DNA of 64,000 bases from Coneutiohabitans sp964457925 (GCA_964457925.1 CAYWGH010000012.1:96287-160286), one strand, 5' to 3'; positions 8,413 to 17,508 are shown, counted from the stretch's first letter. Translations and numbers: made by a program. The notes: generated from the sequence alone by a model not told the origin.

Positions 8413-8799
8413 ATGACGGACAACATGGCACGGCAACTTGTCGACGATCACCCGCACCAACCGGATCTTGTTGACGCAAAACCTGCAACAACATACGAGA
8501 AGAACAATTCTTCCTTCACGCCGGATCAACTTTCACTTGAAGCGGTGATCAACGTTTTAGTGCAACGCGGCATTTGCACCGAAGAAGAGTTGGTGACGGA
8601 GGAAAAAAGGCTGCGTGCGGTGCGTCAGACCATGGCGGGATTGGCCTTTGTCCCCGTGCAAACAAAACACTCGGAACATACTCCTCATAAGGAGCATAGC
8701 GCATTACGGCATTGGGCTTCGCGGCATCGCTGGTCGCGCCGGTTAGGCAGCACATTGTTCGGTTGGAAGTGGAGAAAAATAAAAAACCACCCGGCTTAA
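8413..8799 (+). CDS. Small protein of unknown function
   Basis: This 128-aa protein starts at ATG 8413, preceded by AAGGAT at 8401-8406; a TTG at 8398 is less likely. The middle (LSLEAVINVLVQRGICTEEELVTEEKRLR) resembles the short helical module, common in hypothetical proteins, that begins with a leucine-rich helix and continues to an ExELxxEEKRL helix. The C-terminus is strongly basic and Trp/Arg-rich (WASRHRWSRRLGSTLFGWKW), suggesting nucleic-acid or membrane-surface contact. There are no transmembrane helices and no assigned family. Confidence 0.6.
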   Translation: MTDNMARQLVDDHPHQPDLVDAKPATTYEKNNSSFTPDQLSLEAVINVLVQRGICTEEELVTEEKRLRAVRQTMAGLAFVPVQTKHSEHTPHKEHSALRHWASRHRWSRRLGSTLFGWKWRKIKNHPA

Positions 8800-8957
8800 T
8801 GCGTTGAACCGGCGGATTTGCGGGTAAGCTTGGCTAGACGATCATTGTGCTTCCTGCGCTCTTAATCAATGTCGTTCGTTTCTCACACAATTTTAGCCGC
8901 CGCTTGCTTGACTCAGATATATTGACCCGCTGGTTTAATTTTCGAAAGATTACCTGA

Positions 8958-10517
8958 ATGTCTTTGCCGCCGCCCGTTCCAGATGAAATGGCAGGCGCAA
9001 ATTTTGGCGCTCGCCGTAAAATCGGTTTGCTTGTTGGGCCGTTGCTCTTTCTCATACTCTTGTGGCCGCCATTGACGCCCGATCTTTCACACGAAGCACG
9101 CAGCCTGCTCGCAACGAGTATACTCATGGCCTTTTGGTGGATCACAGAAGCAATTCCGATGCCCGCGACTGCTCTCTTGCCCATGGTGTTGTTCCCATTT
9201 TTCGGCATACTGCCGATGAAAGCGGTCACGGTGAATTATGGCGACGAGATTCTTTTTCTGTTTCTGGGCGGCTTCTTCATTGCGATGGCGATGCAAAAAT
9301 GGAATCTCCACAAGCGGCTGGCGCTGCGCATTATTCACCTGCTCGGAACGAGTCCACGGCGCATGGTATTGGGTTTCATGCTGGCAACAGCGTTTATCTC
9401 CATGTGGATTTCAAACACCGCCACGACGATGATGATGTATCCGATCACATTGGCCGTCATCTCCCAACTTGAAACAAGTGAGAGCGGGCACACGGCTGCC
9501 AGCCTTCACAATTTGCGTACGTGCCTGATGCTCAGCATCGCCTATGCTTCGAGCATCGGCGGCATGGGCACATTATTGGGAACCGCGCCGAATTTGATCC
9601 TTGCCAGCAATGTCAAAAAACTCTTTCCACAAGCACCCGAAATTGATTTCATGACATGGGCAAGCTTTGGCATTCCGACCGTCATTATGTTCATTCCACT
9701 CGTATGGTTGCTCATGACGCGGGTTATATTTCCCATTAAAACGGACAGTTCGGCAGCAACCGGCGCTGTGATCGCGGAGGAGTTGCACAAGCTTGGCCGC
9801 ATGGAACGCGGTGAGCGCTTGACACTGGCGATCTTCTTGCTCGCAGCGCTGGCCTGGATTTTTCGCATCGATATTGATTTGGGATTTTTTTGTATTCCCG
9901 GTTGGGCGAGCGCGGTTGGCCTGGAGAACAGCGTAACAGATTCGACTGTTGCCATGGTCGCCGGGGTGCTGTTATTTTTAACACCCGTCAACTGGAAACG
10001 CGGTGATTTTTTGCTCGACTGGGAAACCGCGGTGAAAGTGCCGTGGGGGTTGTTGCTCTTTTTTGGCGGCGGGCTTGCGCTTTCCGCCGCGTTTGTTTCT
10101 ACAGGATTATCGCAATGGCTGGGCGAACGCCTGCAATTGTTGTCCGGCATGTCGCCGCTGCTTATGATATTGTTGGTTTGTGCGGCCATCACATTTTTCA
10201 CCGAAGTCAATTCCAACACGGCAACAGCAACGATCTTCATACCCATTGCAGCCGCCACGGCCCAGGCGATGCAAATAAATCCCTTGCCGCTCATGATCGC
10301 GGTTGCGATATCCTCCTCCTGCGCGTTCATGCTGCCGGTTGCCACGGCGCCGAATGCCATTATCTTTGCATCCGGTTATGTCTCAGTTCCACAAATGGCA
10401 AAAACCGGATTTTGGCTTAACTTGATCGGCATCTTCATCGTGACGCTGGCGATCAAGTTTGGCCTGGAAATGGCGTTCGAGATTGATTGGAATCAATTTC
10501 CCGAATGGGCAAAATAG
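8958..10517 (+). CDS. SLC13/DASS-family sodium:anion (dicarboxylate-type) symporter
   Basis: This 519-aa, highly hydrophobic protein has about a dozen membrane segments. The two diagnostic SNT motifs of the divalent anion:Na+ symporter family are present: ISNTATTMMM at about residues 151-160 and EVNSNTATATIF near residue 420. Also visible are LGTAPNLI and LPVATAPNAIIFASG, the family signature near the C-terminus. Family members import succinate, citrate, sulfate or related anions with sodium; specificity cannot be read from these motifs. It is a monocistronic gene with no metabolic partner nearby. Confidence 0.92.
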   Translation: MSLPPPVPDEMAGANFGARRKIGLLVGPLLFLILLWPPLTPDLSHEARSLLATSILMAFWWITEAIPMPATALLPMVLFPFFGILPMKAVTVNYGDEILFLFLGGFFIAMAMQKWNLHKRLALRIIHLLGTSPRRMVLGFMLATAFISMWISNTATTMMMYPITLAVISQLETSESGHTAASLHNLRTCLMLSIAYASSIGGMGTLLGTAPNLILASNVKKLFPQAPEIDFMTWASFGIPTVIMFIPLVWLLMTRVIFPIKTDSSAATGAVIAEELHKLGRMERGERLTLAIFLLAALAWIFRIDIDLGFFCIPGWASAVGLENSVTDSTVAMVAGVLLFLTPVNWKRGDFLLDWETAVKVPWGLLLFFGGGLALSAAFVSTGLSQWLGERLQLLSGMSPLLMILLVCAAITFFTEVNSNTATATIFIPIAAATAQAMQINPLPLMIAVAISSSCAFMLPVATAPNAIIFASGYVSVPQMAKTGFWLNLIGIFIVTLAIKFGLEMAFEIDWNQFPEWAK

Positions 10518-10711
10518 CTGGCTGCTGTCCTAACAACGTTTTGGATATGAGTTTTCAGCTGAACTTTAGCTCCCAAATGCAATGGTCGCGGTGATCGCGC
10601 AACCGTTACCACGTTCAATTTCTTACGAATGCCATTCGTTGCGACTTTGCGATTTAGTCAGCATTACCAAAAAGTTTATCATCACATCACGATGCATCAG
10701 AAGGATTCGAT

Positions 10712-12643
10712 ATGCACGCTCTCGTGTTGCCTCGCGCCGCTGCGAAGGAATTGCACAGCCCGGCCCGCCGTTCATGCTTATCCCAAACGCTTGCCTGGTG
10801 TTTACTCGCATTGAGCACGGTTTTCGCCGCCGCATCTGGCCGTGCACAAGAAGAACCGGATAGCACACAAGATCAAAGCGACGTCGAGTTGCGCGGACAA
10901 ATGCTGCTCATGCACTTTGTCGAAAACGAGCGCCAAGCAAGCTTTGCCGGGGTCGCCGCTCGCTATGCCACGGGCGAGCGCGTCAACGAAGCGCATCGCA
11001 TGCTGGAAGAGTTGCTGGCGCGGCCAAATCCCGAGCCGGCAAACGCTTTTTACCGCATCGCAACTTACCTCTTCGGCCGGCAAAATTTGCCGTACGGCCT
11101 TGCTGAAAACATCAAACGTTCCTTGTCCCAAGTGCCGACCTTGCGTGGCGAGGCGGAACACGAGTGGCATATGTATTATGCCGCTTTGCTGCTCGCTTCC
11201 GAAACCTGGCCGGATACGCCTGCGGAGCAATGGTTCAATGGAAAATCTTCCGCAGAAAATATGCGCGAGGCCAAGGATTACTTCAACGCCTGGATTAATC
11301 AAGTCATCACCAGCGGCCAAAGCGAATACGATTCGCCGCAATTTATGCCGGCCTTTTTTGCCTCGCTGGCGCTCATGCACGAATTCACCCGCGACGATCT
11401 TTTTCGCAAGCGCCTGAACGTCATGCTGAATTTGCTGATGCTCGATTTCGCTTCCGAGCATTTAGACGGCTTGTATGCCGGCGCGCACAGCCGGATTTCC
11501 GAAGCGCAAATCATGTCACCGCGTGAAGCGTTGAGTGCAGGTTTTGCGTGGTTATATTTCGGCGCCGGCAAAATGGTGCCCAGCCCGGAACTATTGTTTG
11601 CCTCGCTCAGCAGCTTCGAATTGGCGAGCGTGATTTTGGAAATGGCAACGAATCGCGATCCGCTCGGCGGCTATGTCCATCTCGAACGCAAGCATGCCGG
11701 CCGTTTCCTGCGCGCAGCGCCAAAACAGGAGAGCAACGTTGGCAAATATGCTTATGTCACACGGCAGTATATCCTAGGTTCCATACAGGGCGGATTGTAT
11801 TATCCCACGTATCAACATTCCTGGGGATTGACGTACTTATCCTCAACCGACGATCGTCCGATACTTTTCATCACCTATCCCTCCACAACCGCGCGCGAGC
11901 TGGCGCTGTTTCGCACGGAAGAGCCGCGCATTCTGCTGGCCGAAGCCAATTCGCCGCGCGGCCGATTGGCGCAGGAGATCAAACTCACCGGCGCTTCTGC
12001 CTATGAACGCTTGTTTCAACATCGCAATGTGTTGATCGGGTTGTATGATGCGCCTGACTCCTCCCGGCAAGTGCGGCTGAACGGATTCTTTTCCGATGAT
12101 CTGCAGAACTTCAACTCCGCGGTAAGCGAGAGCAAGGATTTTCAGTCGCCGGATTGGATTTTCTGCCGTGCCGAGGATACCTTTATCGCGGTTTTGCCGA
12201 TGCAGCCCTATCGTTTTGAAAAAATTCCTGCCGGCAAACTGTTTGTTTCGGAAGGCCGGCGCAATGGCTTTGTCATCGAAGTCAGCACGCCGCTGGAAAA
12301 TGAGAATTTTGAAGAATTCCAACGTCGTGTGCGCGAGGTTGGCAAACTCGAACTCAAACGCGATATTGATGCCACCAATCGCATCAAATACACCACAAGT
12401 TATGGCGATCGCATGTTGTTCACGTATAACGCTGCCACCGGTGACGCGCGGCGCATCTTGAATGATTTCCCGGTGCGCACCGATACCTACCCGTTGTTTG
12501 ACAACCAATTCATGAAATTCTATCCCGATCAGAAACGCCTCGTATTGCGCGTCAACAATCAATGGCTCGAACTCGATTTTGTCAAATGGGAAGTCACCCA
12601 ACGCGTCAGTGAGATTGCTGATGAGTTGAAGGCGAATTGGTAA
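10712..12643 (+). CDS. Large exported protein of unknown function
   Basis: This 643-aa protein starts at ATG 10712 with AAGGA at 10701-10705. The N-terminal 48 residues contain a basic stretch, a hydrophobic core (LAWCLLALSTVFAAASG) and a likely signal-peptidase site after GRAQ. The first 300 residues are helical with repeated aromatic and Leu-rich segments, reminiscent of alpha/alpha-toroid hydrolases such as polysaccharide lyases. The later half is beta-rich (ILFITYPST, WIFCRAEDTFIAVLPM, RLVLRVNNQWLELDF). I do not recognise a family or a catalytic signature. A periplasmic or surface polysaccharide-active role is possible but unproven. Confidence 0.6.
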   Translation: MHALVLPRAAAKELHSPARRSCLSQTLAWCLLALSTVFAAASGRAQEEPDSTQDQSDVELRGQMLLMHFVENERQASFAGVAARYATGERVNEAHRMLEELLARPNPEPANAFYRIATYLFGRQNLPYGLAENIKRSLSQVPTLRGEAEHEWHMYYAALLLASETWPDTPAEQWFNGKSSAENMREAKDYFNAWINQVITSGQSEYDSPQFMPAFFASLALMHEFTRDDLFRKRLNVMLNLLMLDFASEHLDGLYAGAHSRISEAQIMSPREALSAGFAWLYFGAGKMVPSPELLFASLSSFELASVILEMATNRDPLGGYVHLERKHAGRFLRAAPKQESNVGKYAYVTRQYILGSIQGGLYYPTYQHSWGLTYLSSTDDRPILFITYPSTTARELALFRTEEPRILLAEANSPRGRLAQEIKLTGASAYERLFQHRNVLIGLYDAPDSSRQVRLNGFFSDDLQNFNSAVSESKDFQSPDWIFCRAEDTFIAVLPMQPYRFEKIPAGKLFVSEGRRNGFVIEVSTPLENENFEEFQRRVREVGKLELKRDIDATNRIKYTTSYGDRMLFTYNAATGDARRILNDFPVRTDTYPLFDNQFMKFYPDQKRLVLRVNNQWLELDFVKWEVTQRVSEIADELKANW

Positions 12644-12741
12644 TCAAGGAAAACAAAAATTCACCTCAAAACGGCAAGGCATTTCACACTGATTTCTTAA
12701 GGGAGAAATAACAGACCGGCATTTTTATCCTAGATTTAAGC

Positions 12742-12770
12742 TTGCTTTAATAGGCAGCCAAGATTATATT
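12742..12770 (+). promoter_or_regulatory. Sigma-70-like promoter upstream of the SPT-like gene
   Basis: TTGCTT (12742-12747), a 17-base spacer and TATATT (12765-12770) lie about 85 bases upstream of the chosen start at 12856. Confidence 0.5.
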
Positions 12771-12855
12771 TGCGCACGTTCGTTTACCTTGTTGGATATA
12801 TTTGGCATGTTATGAGAACGAAATAGCCCAGAATCCCAAGGGAGGAGGAAGTCAG

Positions 12856-14040
12856 TTGGATTTATTCGACAAGTGTCGCAAATTCACCCGCGCCCAGGAA
12901 GCCATTGCCGAGGGTTGGTATCCTTATTTTCAAGCCATTTCATCCGGCGCCGATATTGAAGTCACCATTCGCGGCCATCGTTTAATTATGGCCGGCTCCA
13001 ATAATTATCTCGGCCTCACCCAAGATCCCCGTGTCAAAGAAGCTGTGATCAAAGCTGTGCAAGAATTCGGCTCCGGCTGCACCGGTTCACGTTTTCTCAA
13101 CGGCACGCTCGAACTGCACGAAGAGTTGGAAAAGCGGCTCGCGAAATTCATGCAGCGCGAAGCAGCCTTGTGTTTTTCCACCGGTTTTCAAACCAATCTC
13201 GGCGTGATCAGTACGCTGGTGGGTAAAGGCGATATTATCTTTGCCGATCGCGCAAATCACGCCAGCATTGTGGACGGCTGCCGCCTCTCGCTCGGCCAAG
13301 TCGTGCGCTTTCGCCACAACGACATGGATCATCTTGAGCGTCTCTTGAGCAAACATCAAGATGCACCCGGCAAGCTCATTATCGTCGATGGTGTTTTCAG
13401 CATGGAAGGCGACATCGCTGATTTGCCCGGTCTTGTTAATCTCGCGGAAAAATATCATGCGCGCATTCTGGTGGATGACGCTCATTCCGTCGGCGTATTG
13501 GGCAAACACGGCCGCGGCACCGCAGAGCATTTCGGTTTGGAAAAGAAAGTCGACGTCGTGTTGGGCACGTTCAGCAAGTCATTTGTATCGATTGGCGGTT
13601 TTGTTGCGGGCGATGCCTATGTCATTGACTACATCAAGCATCATGCGCGTTCTCTCATTTTTTCCGCGAGCATGCCGCCGGCAGCCACCGCCGCCGTGCT
13701 GGCCGCCTTGACAATTCTGGAGGAAGAGCCGCAACGCCTGGAGCGGCTTTGGCGCAACGTGCGTAAAGTTAAGACCGCTTTTGACGAACTCGGCTTCAAT
13801 ACCGGCGGAACGCAAACGCCGATCATTCCGATACACGTCGGCGAAGACATGAAGACTTTTGAATTTTGGAAGTTGTTGTTCCAAAATGGCATCTTCACCA
13901 ACCCCGTCATCACGCCGGCGGTGCCCGCGGGCCAGGGCTTGATTCGCACAAGCTATATGGCAACGCACACCGACGAGCATCTCGATTACATCATCAAGCA
14001 ATGCGCGCTTGCCGGACGGCAATTCGGCTTGATTCCCTAA
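12856..14040 (+). CDS. Serine palmitoyltransferase-like alpha-oxoamine synthase (PLP)
   Basis: This 394-aa protein starts at TTG 12856 behind the strong ribosome-binding site GGAGGAGGAA (12841-12850); an in-frame TTG at 12802 would precede that site. It is a class-II PLP aminotransferase fold of the alpha-oxoamine synthase family: GSNNYLGLTQDPRV, GSGCTGSRFLNGT, VDDAHSVGVLG and the PLP-lysine motif GTFSKSFVSIGG. The family includes KBL, BioF, HemA and SPT. The N-terminal features and the neighbouring acyltransferase-like gene favour bacterial SPT, which condenses serine with an acyl-CoA/ACP to 3-ketosphinganine. KBL or BioF activity cannot be excluded by sequence alone. Confidence 0.82.
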   Translation: MDLFDKCRKFTRAQEAIAEGWYPYFQAISSGADIEVTIRGHRLIMAGSNNYLGLTQDPRVKEAVIKAVQEFGSGCTGSRFLNGTLELHEELEKRLAKFMQREAALCFSTGFQTNLGVISTLVGKGDIIFADRANHASIVDGCRLSLGQVVRFRHNDMDHLERLLSKHQDAPGKLIIVDGVFSMEGDIADLPGLVNLAEKYHARILVDDAHSVGVLGKHGRGTAEHFGLEKKVDVVLGTFSKSFVSIGGFVAGDAYVIDYIKHHARSLIFSASMPPAATAAVLAALTILEEEPQRLERLWRNVRKVKTAFDELGFNTGGTQTPIIPIHVGEDMKTFEFWKLLFQNGIFTNPVITPAVPAGQGLIRTSYMATHTDEHLDYIIKQCALAGRQFGLIP

Positions 14041-14068
14041 TCGCCATATCAACCTTCCCGCATGTCAT

Positions 14069-14091
14069 CTGCCACGACCGGGTCGTGGCAG
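14069..14091 (+). other. Perfect intercistronic hairpin
   Basis: CTGCCACGACC and GGTCGTGGCAG form an 11-bp perfect inverted repeat around a single base, between the SPT-like gene and the next gene. There is no T-tract, so it is more likely an mRNA stabiliser or protein-binding dyad than a terminator. Confidence 0.45.
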
Positions 14092-14128
14092 AAACCTTCC
14101 TTAAAAATCTAGCGAAGGGAGCCGCTCG

Positions 14129-15250
14129 GTGTCTAAAATTGATATTGTCCCCGTCGACAATGCGCAAAAACTGCGTGATTTCATTCGTTTGCCCTGGCAG
14201 ATTTACCGCGGCGATCCGCATTGGGTGCCGCCGCTGATTATGGACATGAAGAAGCTGCTCGATCAAAAAAAGCATCCTTTCTTTCAACACTCTCAAGCCG
14301 AGTTTTTTCTGGCGCAACGTCATGGCAAATATGTCGGACGCATTGCCGCAATTCTCAACAACAATCACAATCGCTACCATCAAGAACAAACCGGCTTTTT
14401 TGGTTTCTTCGAATCACTCAACGACCAGGAGGTTGCCAACGCTTTGTTCGAAGCCGCGGCAAGCTGGGTTCGGCAAAAAGGTATGAACGTTCTGCGCGGG
14501 CCGGCCAATTATTCGACCAATGAAACAGTGGGGCTTTTGGTAGAGGGCTTTGACAAGCCGCCGGCAGTGATGATGACTTACAATCCTCGTTACTACGTTG
14601 AACTGGTGGAAAAGGCCGGTTTTAACAAAGCCATGGATCTTTATGCCTGGTATATGACCAGCGCCATTAGCATCAATCCCAAAATCCTGCGCATCGGAGA
14701 AAAAGTTCTCCAGAATCAAGGCATTGTTTTGCGCGCCATTAATATGAAAAATTTTTGGAGAGAGGTGCAACTCATTAAGAAAATTTACAATGACGCCTGG
14801 AGCACGAATTGGGGATTCGTACCCATGACGGATGCGGAATTTGAGTTTCTTGCAAAAGATTTAAAGCCGGTGGTCGATCCGCGTCTGGTGTTGATTGTTG
14901 AAAAAGAAGGTGAGCCGGTGGGGTTTTCTCTTTCGTTGCCCAATTTCAATCAAGCGCTGCAAAAGATCAATGGGCGGCTGCTACCCTTTGGGATTTTCAA
15001 AGTCATGTATCATTCCAAAAGGATTAAGACCCTGCGCGTGCTTACGTTGGGCGTGATTAAAAAACTGCAGAATGTCAGCGGAATCGGATCAGCGCTCTAC
15101 ATGGAAACGTACCGTCGGGGAATCGCAGCCGGTTTTGACAGCGGCGAGTTTTCCTGGACGCTCGAGAACAATGTGGCGATCAATCGCGGCATGCAATTAC
15201 TCGGCGCCGATCGCTATAAACGCTATCGCGTTTATGAAAAGCCGTTGTAG
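14129..15250 (+). CDS. GNAT-fold acyltransferase, bacterial ceramide synthase (bCerS)-like
   Basis: This 373-aa protein starts at GTG 14129 with GGGAG just upstream. It begins IDIVPVDNAQKLRDFIRLPW followed by YRGDPHWVPPL, the hallmark of the YghO-like/GNAT family of uncharacterised acyltransferases. Later motifs are LRGPANYSTNETVGLLVEGFD, MMTYNPRYYVEL and a C-terminal ENNVAINRGMQLLGADRYKRY typical of GNAT ends. In Caulobacter a GNAT-like protein encoded with Spt acts as the bacterial ceramide synthase. The pairing here with an SPT-like gene 88 bases upstream supports a sphingolipid N-acylation role by inference. No acyl carrier protein or ketoreductase gene is adjacent. Confidence 0.7.
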   Translation: MSKIDIVPVDNAQKLRDFIRLPWQIYRGDPHWVPPLIMDMKKLLDQKKHPFFQHSQAEFFLAQRHGKYVGRIAAILNNNHNRYHQEQTGFFGFFESLNDQEVANALFEAAASWVRQKGMNVLRGPANYSTNETVGLLVEGFDKPPAVMMTYNPRYYVELVEKAGFNKAMDLYAWYMTSAISINPKILRIGEKVLQNQGIVLRAINMKNFWREVQLIKKIYNDAWSTNWGFVPMTDAEFEFLAKDLKPVVDPRLVLIVEKEGEPVGFSLSLPNFNQALQKINGRLLPFGIFKVMYHSKRIKTLRVLTLGVIKKLQNVSGIGSALYMETYRRGIAAGFDSGEFSWTLENNVAINRGMQLLGADRYKRYRVYEKPL

Positions 15251-15271
15251 CCGGCACTTAGGGGGATGCGA

Positions 15272-15622
15272 TTACGCCAGCCAATACAAAAACCGGCCAC
15301 AATTTTCGCAGACCAAAACTTCCTGATCGGTGCGGCCGTGTGCGGTGATGGCGGTGGGCACGCGCATGAAGCAGCCCAAACAGGTGTCGTCTTTTACCGG
15401 CACAATCGCGCGTTTATAGCGCGACCGCAAACGTTCGTAATTGTTGAACAGCGGCTTTTTGATTTTGGTCGCCAGTTCCTCGCGCGCACGCGTGAGTGTG
15501 GCCTTGCCTTCATTGTCAACTTCGAATCCCAGCTCTTTCACATCCTCGATTTCTTTGAGCATGATGTCGAGATCTTGCAGTGCGACGAGGAATTCGATCG
15601 GGGTTTTGATTTTTTCGGCCAT
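15272..15622 (-). CDS. Small C4 zinc-ribbon protein (zf-RING_7/CdsZ-like)
   Basis: This 116-aa protein has an N-terminal coiled-coil-like half (EFLVALQDLDIMLKEIEDV) and a C-terminal zinc ribbon with CLGCFMRVP and CENCGRFLYW as the two Cys pairs. It resembles the C-terminal half of the zf-RING_7/DUF164-type proteins, which are normally about 240 aa; here only a shortened coil is present. Its ATG overlaps the last base of the upstream PTS EIIA stop, so the two are translationally coupled. Function is unknown; a nucleic-acid or protein scaffold role is possible. Confidence 0.7.
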   Translation of the reverse strand: MAEKIKTPIEFLVALQDLDIMLKEIEDVKELGFEVDNEGKATLTRAREELATKIKKPLFNNYERLRSRYKRAIVPVKDDTCLGCFMRVPTAITAHGRTDQEVLVCENCGRFLYWLA

Positions 15623-16080
15623 TAGTTTTTGAGAAGGTTGATGAAATCAGAGAAGGATTTGACATTGCGGAATTTTTCACGCTCGCGGGAGTGACTCAGG
15701 ATTTCGACCAGGCGGCCTAACACCGGCAGGTACTTGTTATCGTGCTCTTGCGGAGGCGCGATAACCATGAAAACCAGGTGAACCGGCTCGCCATCCATCG
15801 CTTCCCATTCGACGCCCTTTTTGGAGCAGCCGAAGGCGATCATGAGTGTGGGCGCGGCCGTGGTGCGGCCGTGGGGAATCGCGATGCCGCGACCGATGCC
15901 TGTGCTGCCGAGCTGCTCGCGGCGGTGAATCATCTCGAGCACGATGGCGGGATTTCGAACAAACCCGCTATTCACAAAACAATCCACCAATTCTTCCAAC
16001 GCGCCGTCTTTCGACTTGGCTTGCAGCGCAGGCACAAACAAGGCTTCATTGAAAAACGGCACCAGATCCAACTTATCCAT
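15622..16080 (-). CDS. PTS EIIA type-2 (Fru/Ntr-like) domain protein, orphan
   Basis: This 152-aa protein is a single PTS EIIA type-2 domain. GIGRGIAIPHGR carries the phosphorylatable His70, and VHLVFMVIAPPQEHDNKYLPVLGRLVEIL is the family's second signature. AGGAGCGG precedes the ATG. No EIIB, EIIC, HPr or EI gene lies in the window, so it is more likely regulatory (EIIA-Ntr-like) than transport-linked. It is translationally coupled to the downstream zinc-ribbon gene and follows a small unknown gene after manC, suggesting a four-gene unit with a link to sugar-nucleotide metabolism. Confidence 0.88.
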   Translation of the reverse strand: MDKLDLVPFFNEALFVPALQAKSKDGALEELVDCFVNSGFVRNPAIVLEMIHRREQLGSTGIGRGIAIPHGRTTAAPTLMIAFGCSKKGVEWEAMDGEPVHLVFMVIAPPQEHDNKYLPVLGRLVEILSHSREREKFRNVKSFSDFINLLKN

Positions 16081-16088
16081 TTCCGCTC

Positions 16089-16397
16089 CTACGCACTTTC
16101 AAATGAGACTCCGTTCTGCAGCATCCCGCCTTCATTAATGGTTGGTGACGCTGTTGCACCCGCGATCACTTCCCGCAACGCCGGCACGATAAACACATTT
16201 TCCAAATTCATCTGCGCCAACTCGCGCGCCAATATTTTGATTTTCTGGCTCGCATTCAGCGCATTATTGACGATCATCATCGGCTTATCTTTGACACGGC
16301 AGTAGCCTCCAACAAAATCCCCTTTTTCGTAACGCAGCGCAACCCCCAAACTTTCCAACAACTTTTCCAGACCCGGCAGAATTTCTTCTTCGTTCAT
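16089..16397 (-). CDS. Small protein of unknown function between manC and PTS EIIA
   Basis: This 102-aa protein starts at the ATG at 16397, two bases after the manC stop codon, and so is probably translationally coupled to manC. The sequence has an N-terminal helix (EILPGLEKLLESLGVALRYE), a beta-rich centre (GYCRVKDKPMMIVNNAL) and the segment ENVFIVPALREVI. The GGYCRVKDKPMMIVN-type core resembles a small alpha/beta domain seen as hypothetical proteins in related bacteria. I can assign no biochemical role. The upstream ATG at 16478 lies inside manC and lacks support. Confidence 0.65.
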   Translation of the reverse strand: MNEEEILPGLEKLLESLGVALRYEKGDFVGGYCRVKDKPMMIVNNALNASQKIKILARELAQMNLENVFIVPALREVIAGATASPTINEGGMLQNGVSFESA

Positions 16398-16399
16398 AA

Positions 16400-17473
16400 T
16401 CACAACAAGTTCATTTTCTTTTTTCGTTTTAACAGCTCCACCACTTCTTTCACGTCTTGCGCATGTTCGCGCGGGCACAGCAGCAGCGCATCTTCCGTTT
16501 CCACCACAATCAAATCACGAATGCCCACGGCGGCAACTGTTTTGCCGGCCACATCAATCAGGCAGCCTGAGGTGTTCAACAAGGCGTGATCCCCGTCGCA
16601 CAGGGCGTTTTGTTCCTTGTCCTTGGGCGACAATTTATACACCTCATCCCAACTGCCCAAATCGTTCCATTCAAAATTGGAGGGCAGCACTAAAACATTT
16701 TTGGCTTTTTCCATCACGCCGTAGTCGATTGAGATGCTTTTGATTTGTTGATACACACGCGCGATGATGTCCTGTTCCTCCGGCGTTCCCAAATGCCTGG
16801 CAATCTCCAGTAAACCATCGTGAACTTGCGGCAGGTGTTCTTCAAACTGCTCGCGAATCGTGGAAATACGCCATACAAAAATACCGCTGTTCCACAAGAA
16901 ATCGCCGCTCGCCAGGAACACTTTGGCGGTTTCGAGATTGGGCTTTTCGGCAAATGTTTTAACCCGCCGCGCGCTTGCCTGGCCGGTGGAAACCGTTTCG
17001 TGGCTGAATTGAATGTATCCGTAACCCGTTGCTGGAAAGGTCGGTTTGATGCCGATGGTTATCAAAGCTTTTTCTTCGGCGGCAATTTTCGCGGCGTTCA
17101 ACAACGTCTGACGAAAATTCTGCTCGGCGCCGATGAGATGATCCGCCGGCAACACAATCATGACTTCATCGCCGAAACGCTGCTGGATGAACAATGCCGC
17201 CAATCCGATGCACGGCGCCGTATTTTTGCCCTGAGGTTCAATAATGATATTTTCGCGCGGCACTTCGGGCAATTGCGCCGCAATCGCTTCCCGATGCGAT
17301 TGTTTACAGACGATGAAGACCCTGTCCGGTGGTATAATCGGTTGCAGCCGCCGCACCGTGCTTTGCAGCATGGTGCCGCTGCCGATGATTTGCAGAAGTT
17401 GTTTCGGGTGATGATCTCTGCTCTTTGGCCAAAATCGCGTGCCGGCTCCACCGGCCATAATCAATGCTACCAT
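16400..17473 (-). CDS. manC: Mannose-1-phosphate guanylyltransferase (monofunctional)
   Basis: This 357-aa GDP-mannose pyrophosphorylase starts MVALIMAGGAGTRFWPKSR, the nucleotidyltransferase signature, followed by HHPKQL. FAEKPNLETAKVFL and FLWNSGIFVWR are further type-II hallmarks. The protein lacks the C-terminal cupin phosphomannose-isomerase domain of the bifunctional ~470-aa ManC/AlgA proteins, so it makes GDP-mannose only. The product feeds mannose, fucose or rhamnose-type sugars into the surface glycans presumably built by the glycosyltransferases at 20952-24104. GAGGG lies upstream of the ATG. Confidence 0.92.
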   Translation of the reverse strand: MVALIMAGGAGTRFWPKSRDHHPKQLLQIIGSGTMLQSTVRRLQPIIPPDRVFIVCKQSHREAIAAQLPEVPRENIIIEPQGKNTAPCIGLAALFIQQRFGDEVMIVLPADHLIGAEQNFRQTLLNAAKIAAEEKALITIGIKPTFPATGYGYIQFSHETVSTGQASARRVKTFAEKPNLETAKVFLASGDFLWNSGIFVWRISTIREQFEEHLPQVHDGLLEIARHLGTPEEQDIIARVYQQIKSISIDYGVMEKAKNVLVLPSNFEWNDLGSWDEVYKLSPKDKEQNALCDGDHALLNTSGCLIDVAGKTVAAVGIRDLIVVETEDALLLCPREHAQDVKEVVELLKRKKKMNLL

Positions 17474-17508
17474 GATGCAGCCCTCGGTTGATTCAATCCT
17501 GAATGAAA

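Noticed and set aside
15266..15625. Plus-strand ORF opposite the zinc-ribbon protein
   Set aside because: The minus-strand frame has paired CxxC motifs and a coupled start; the plus-strand frame shows no such features.
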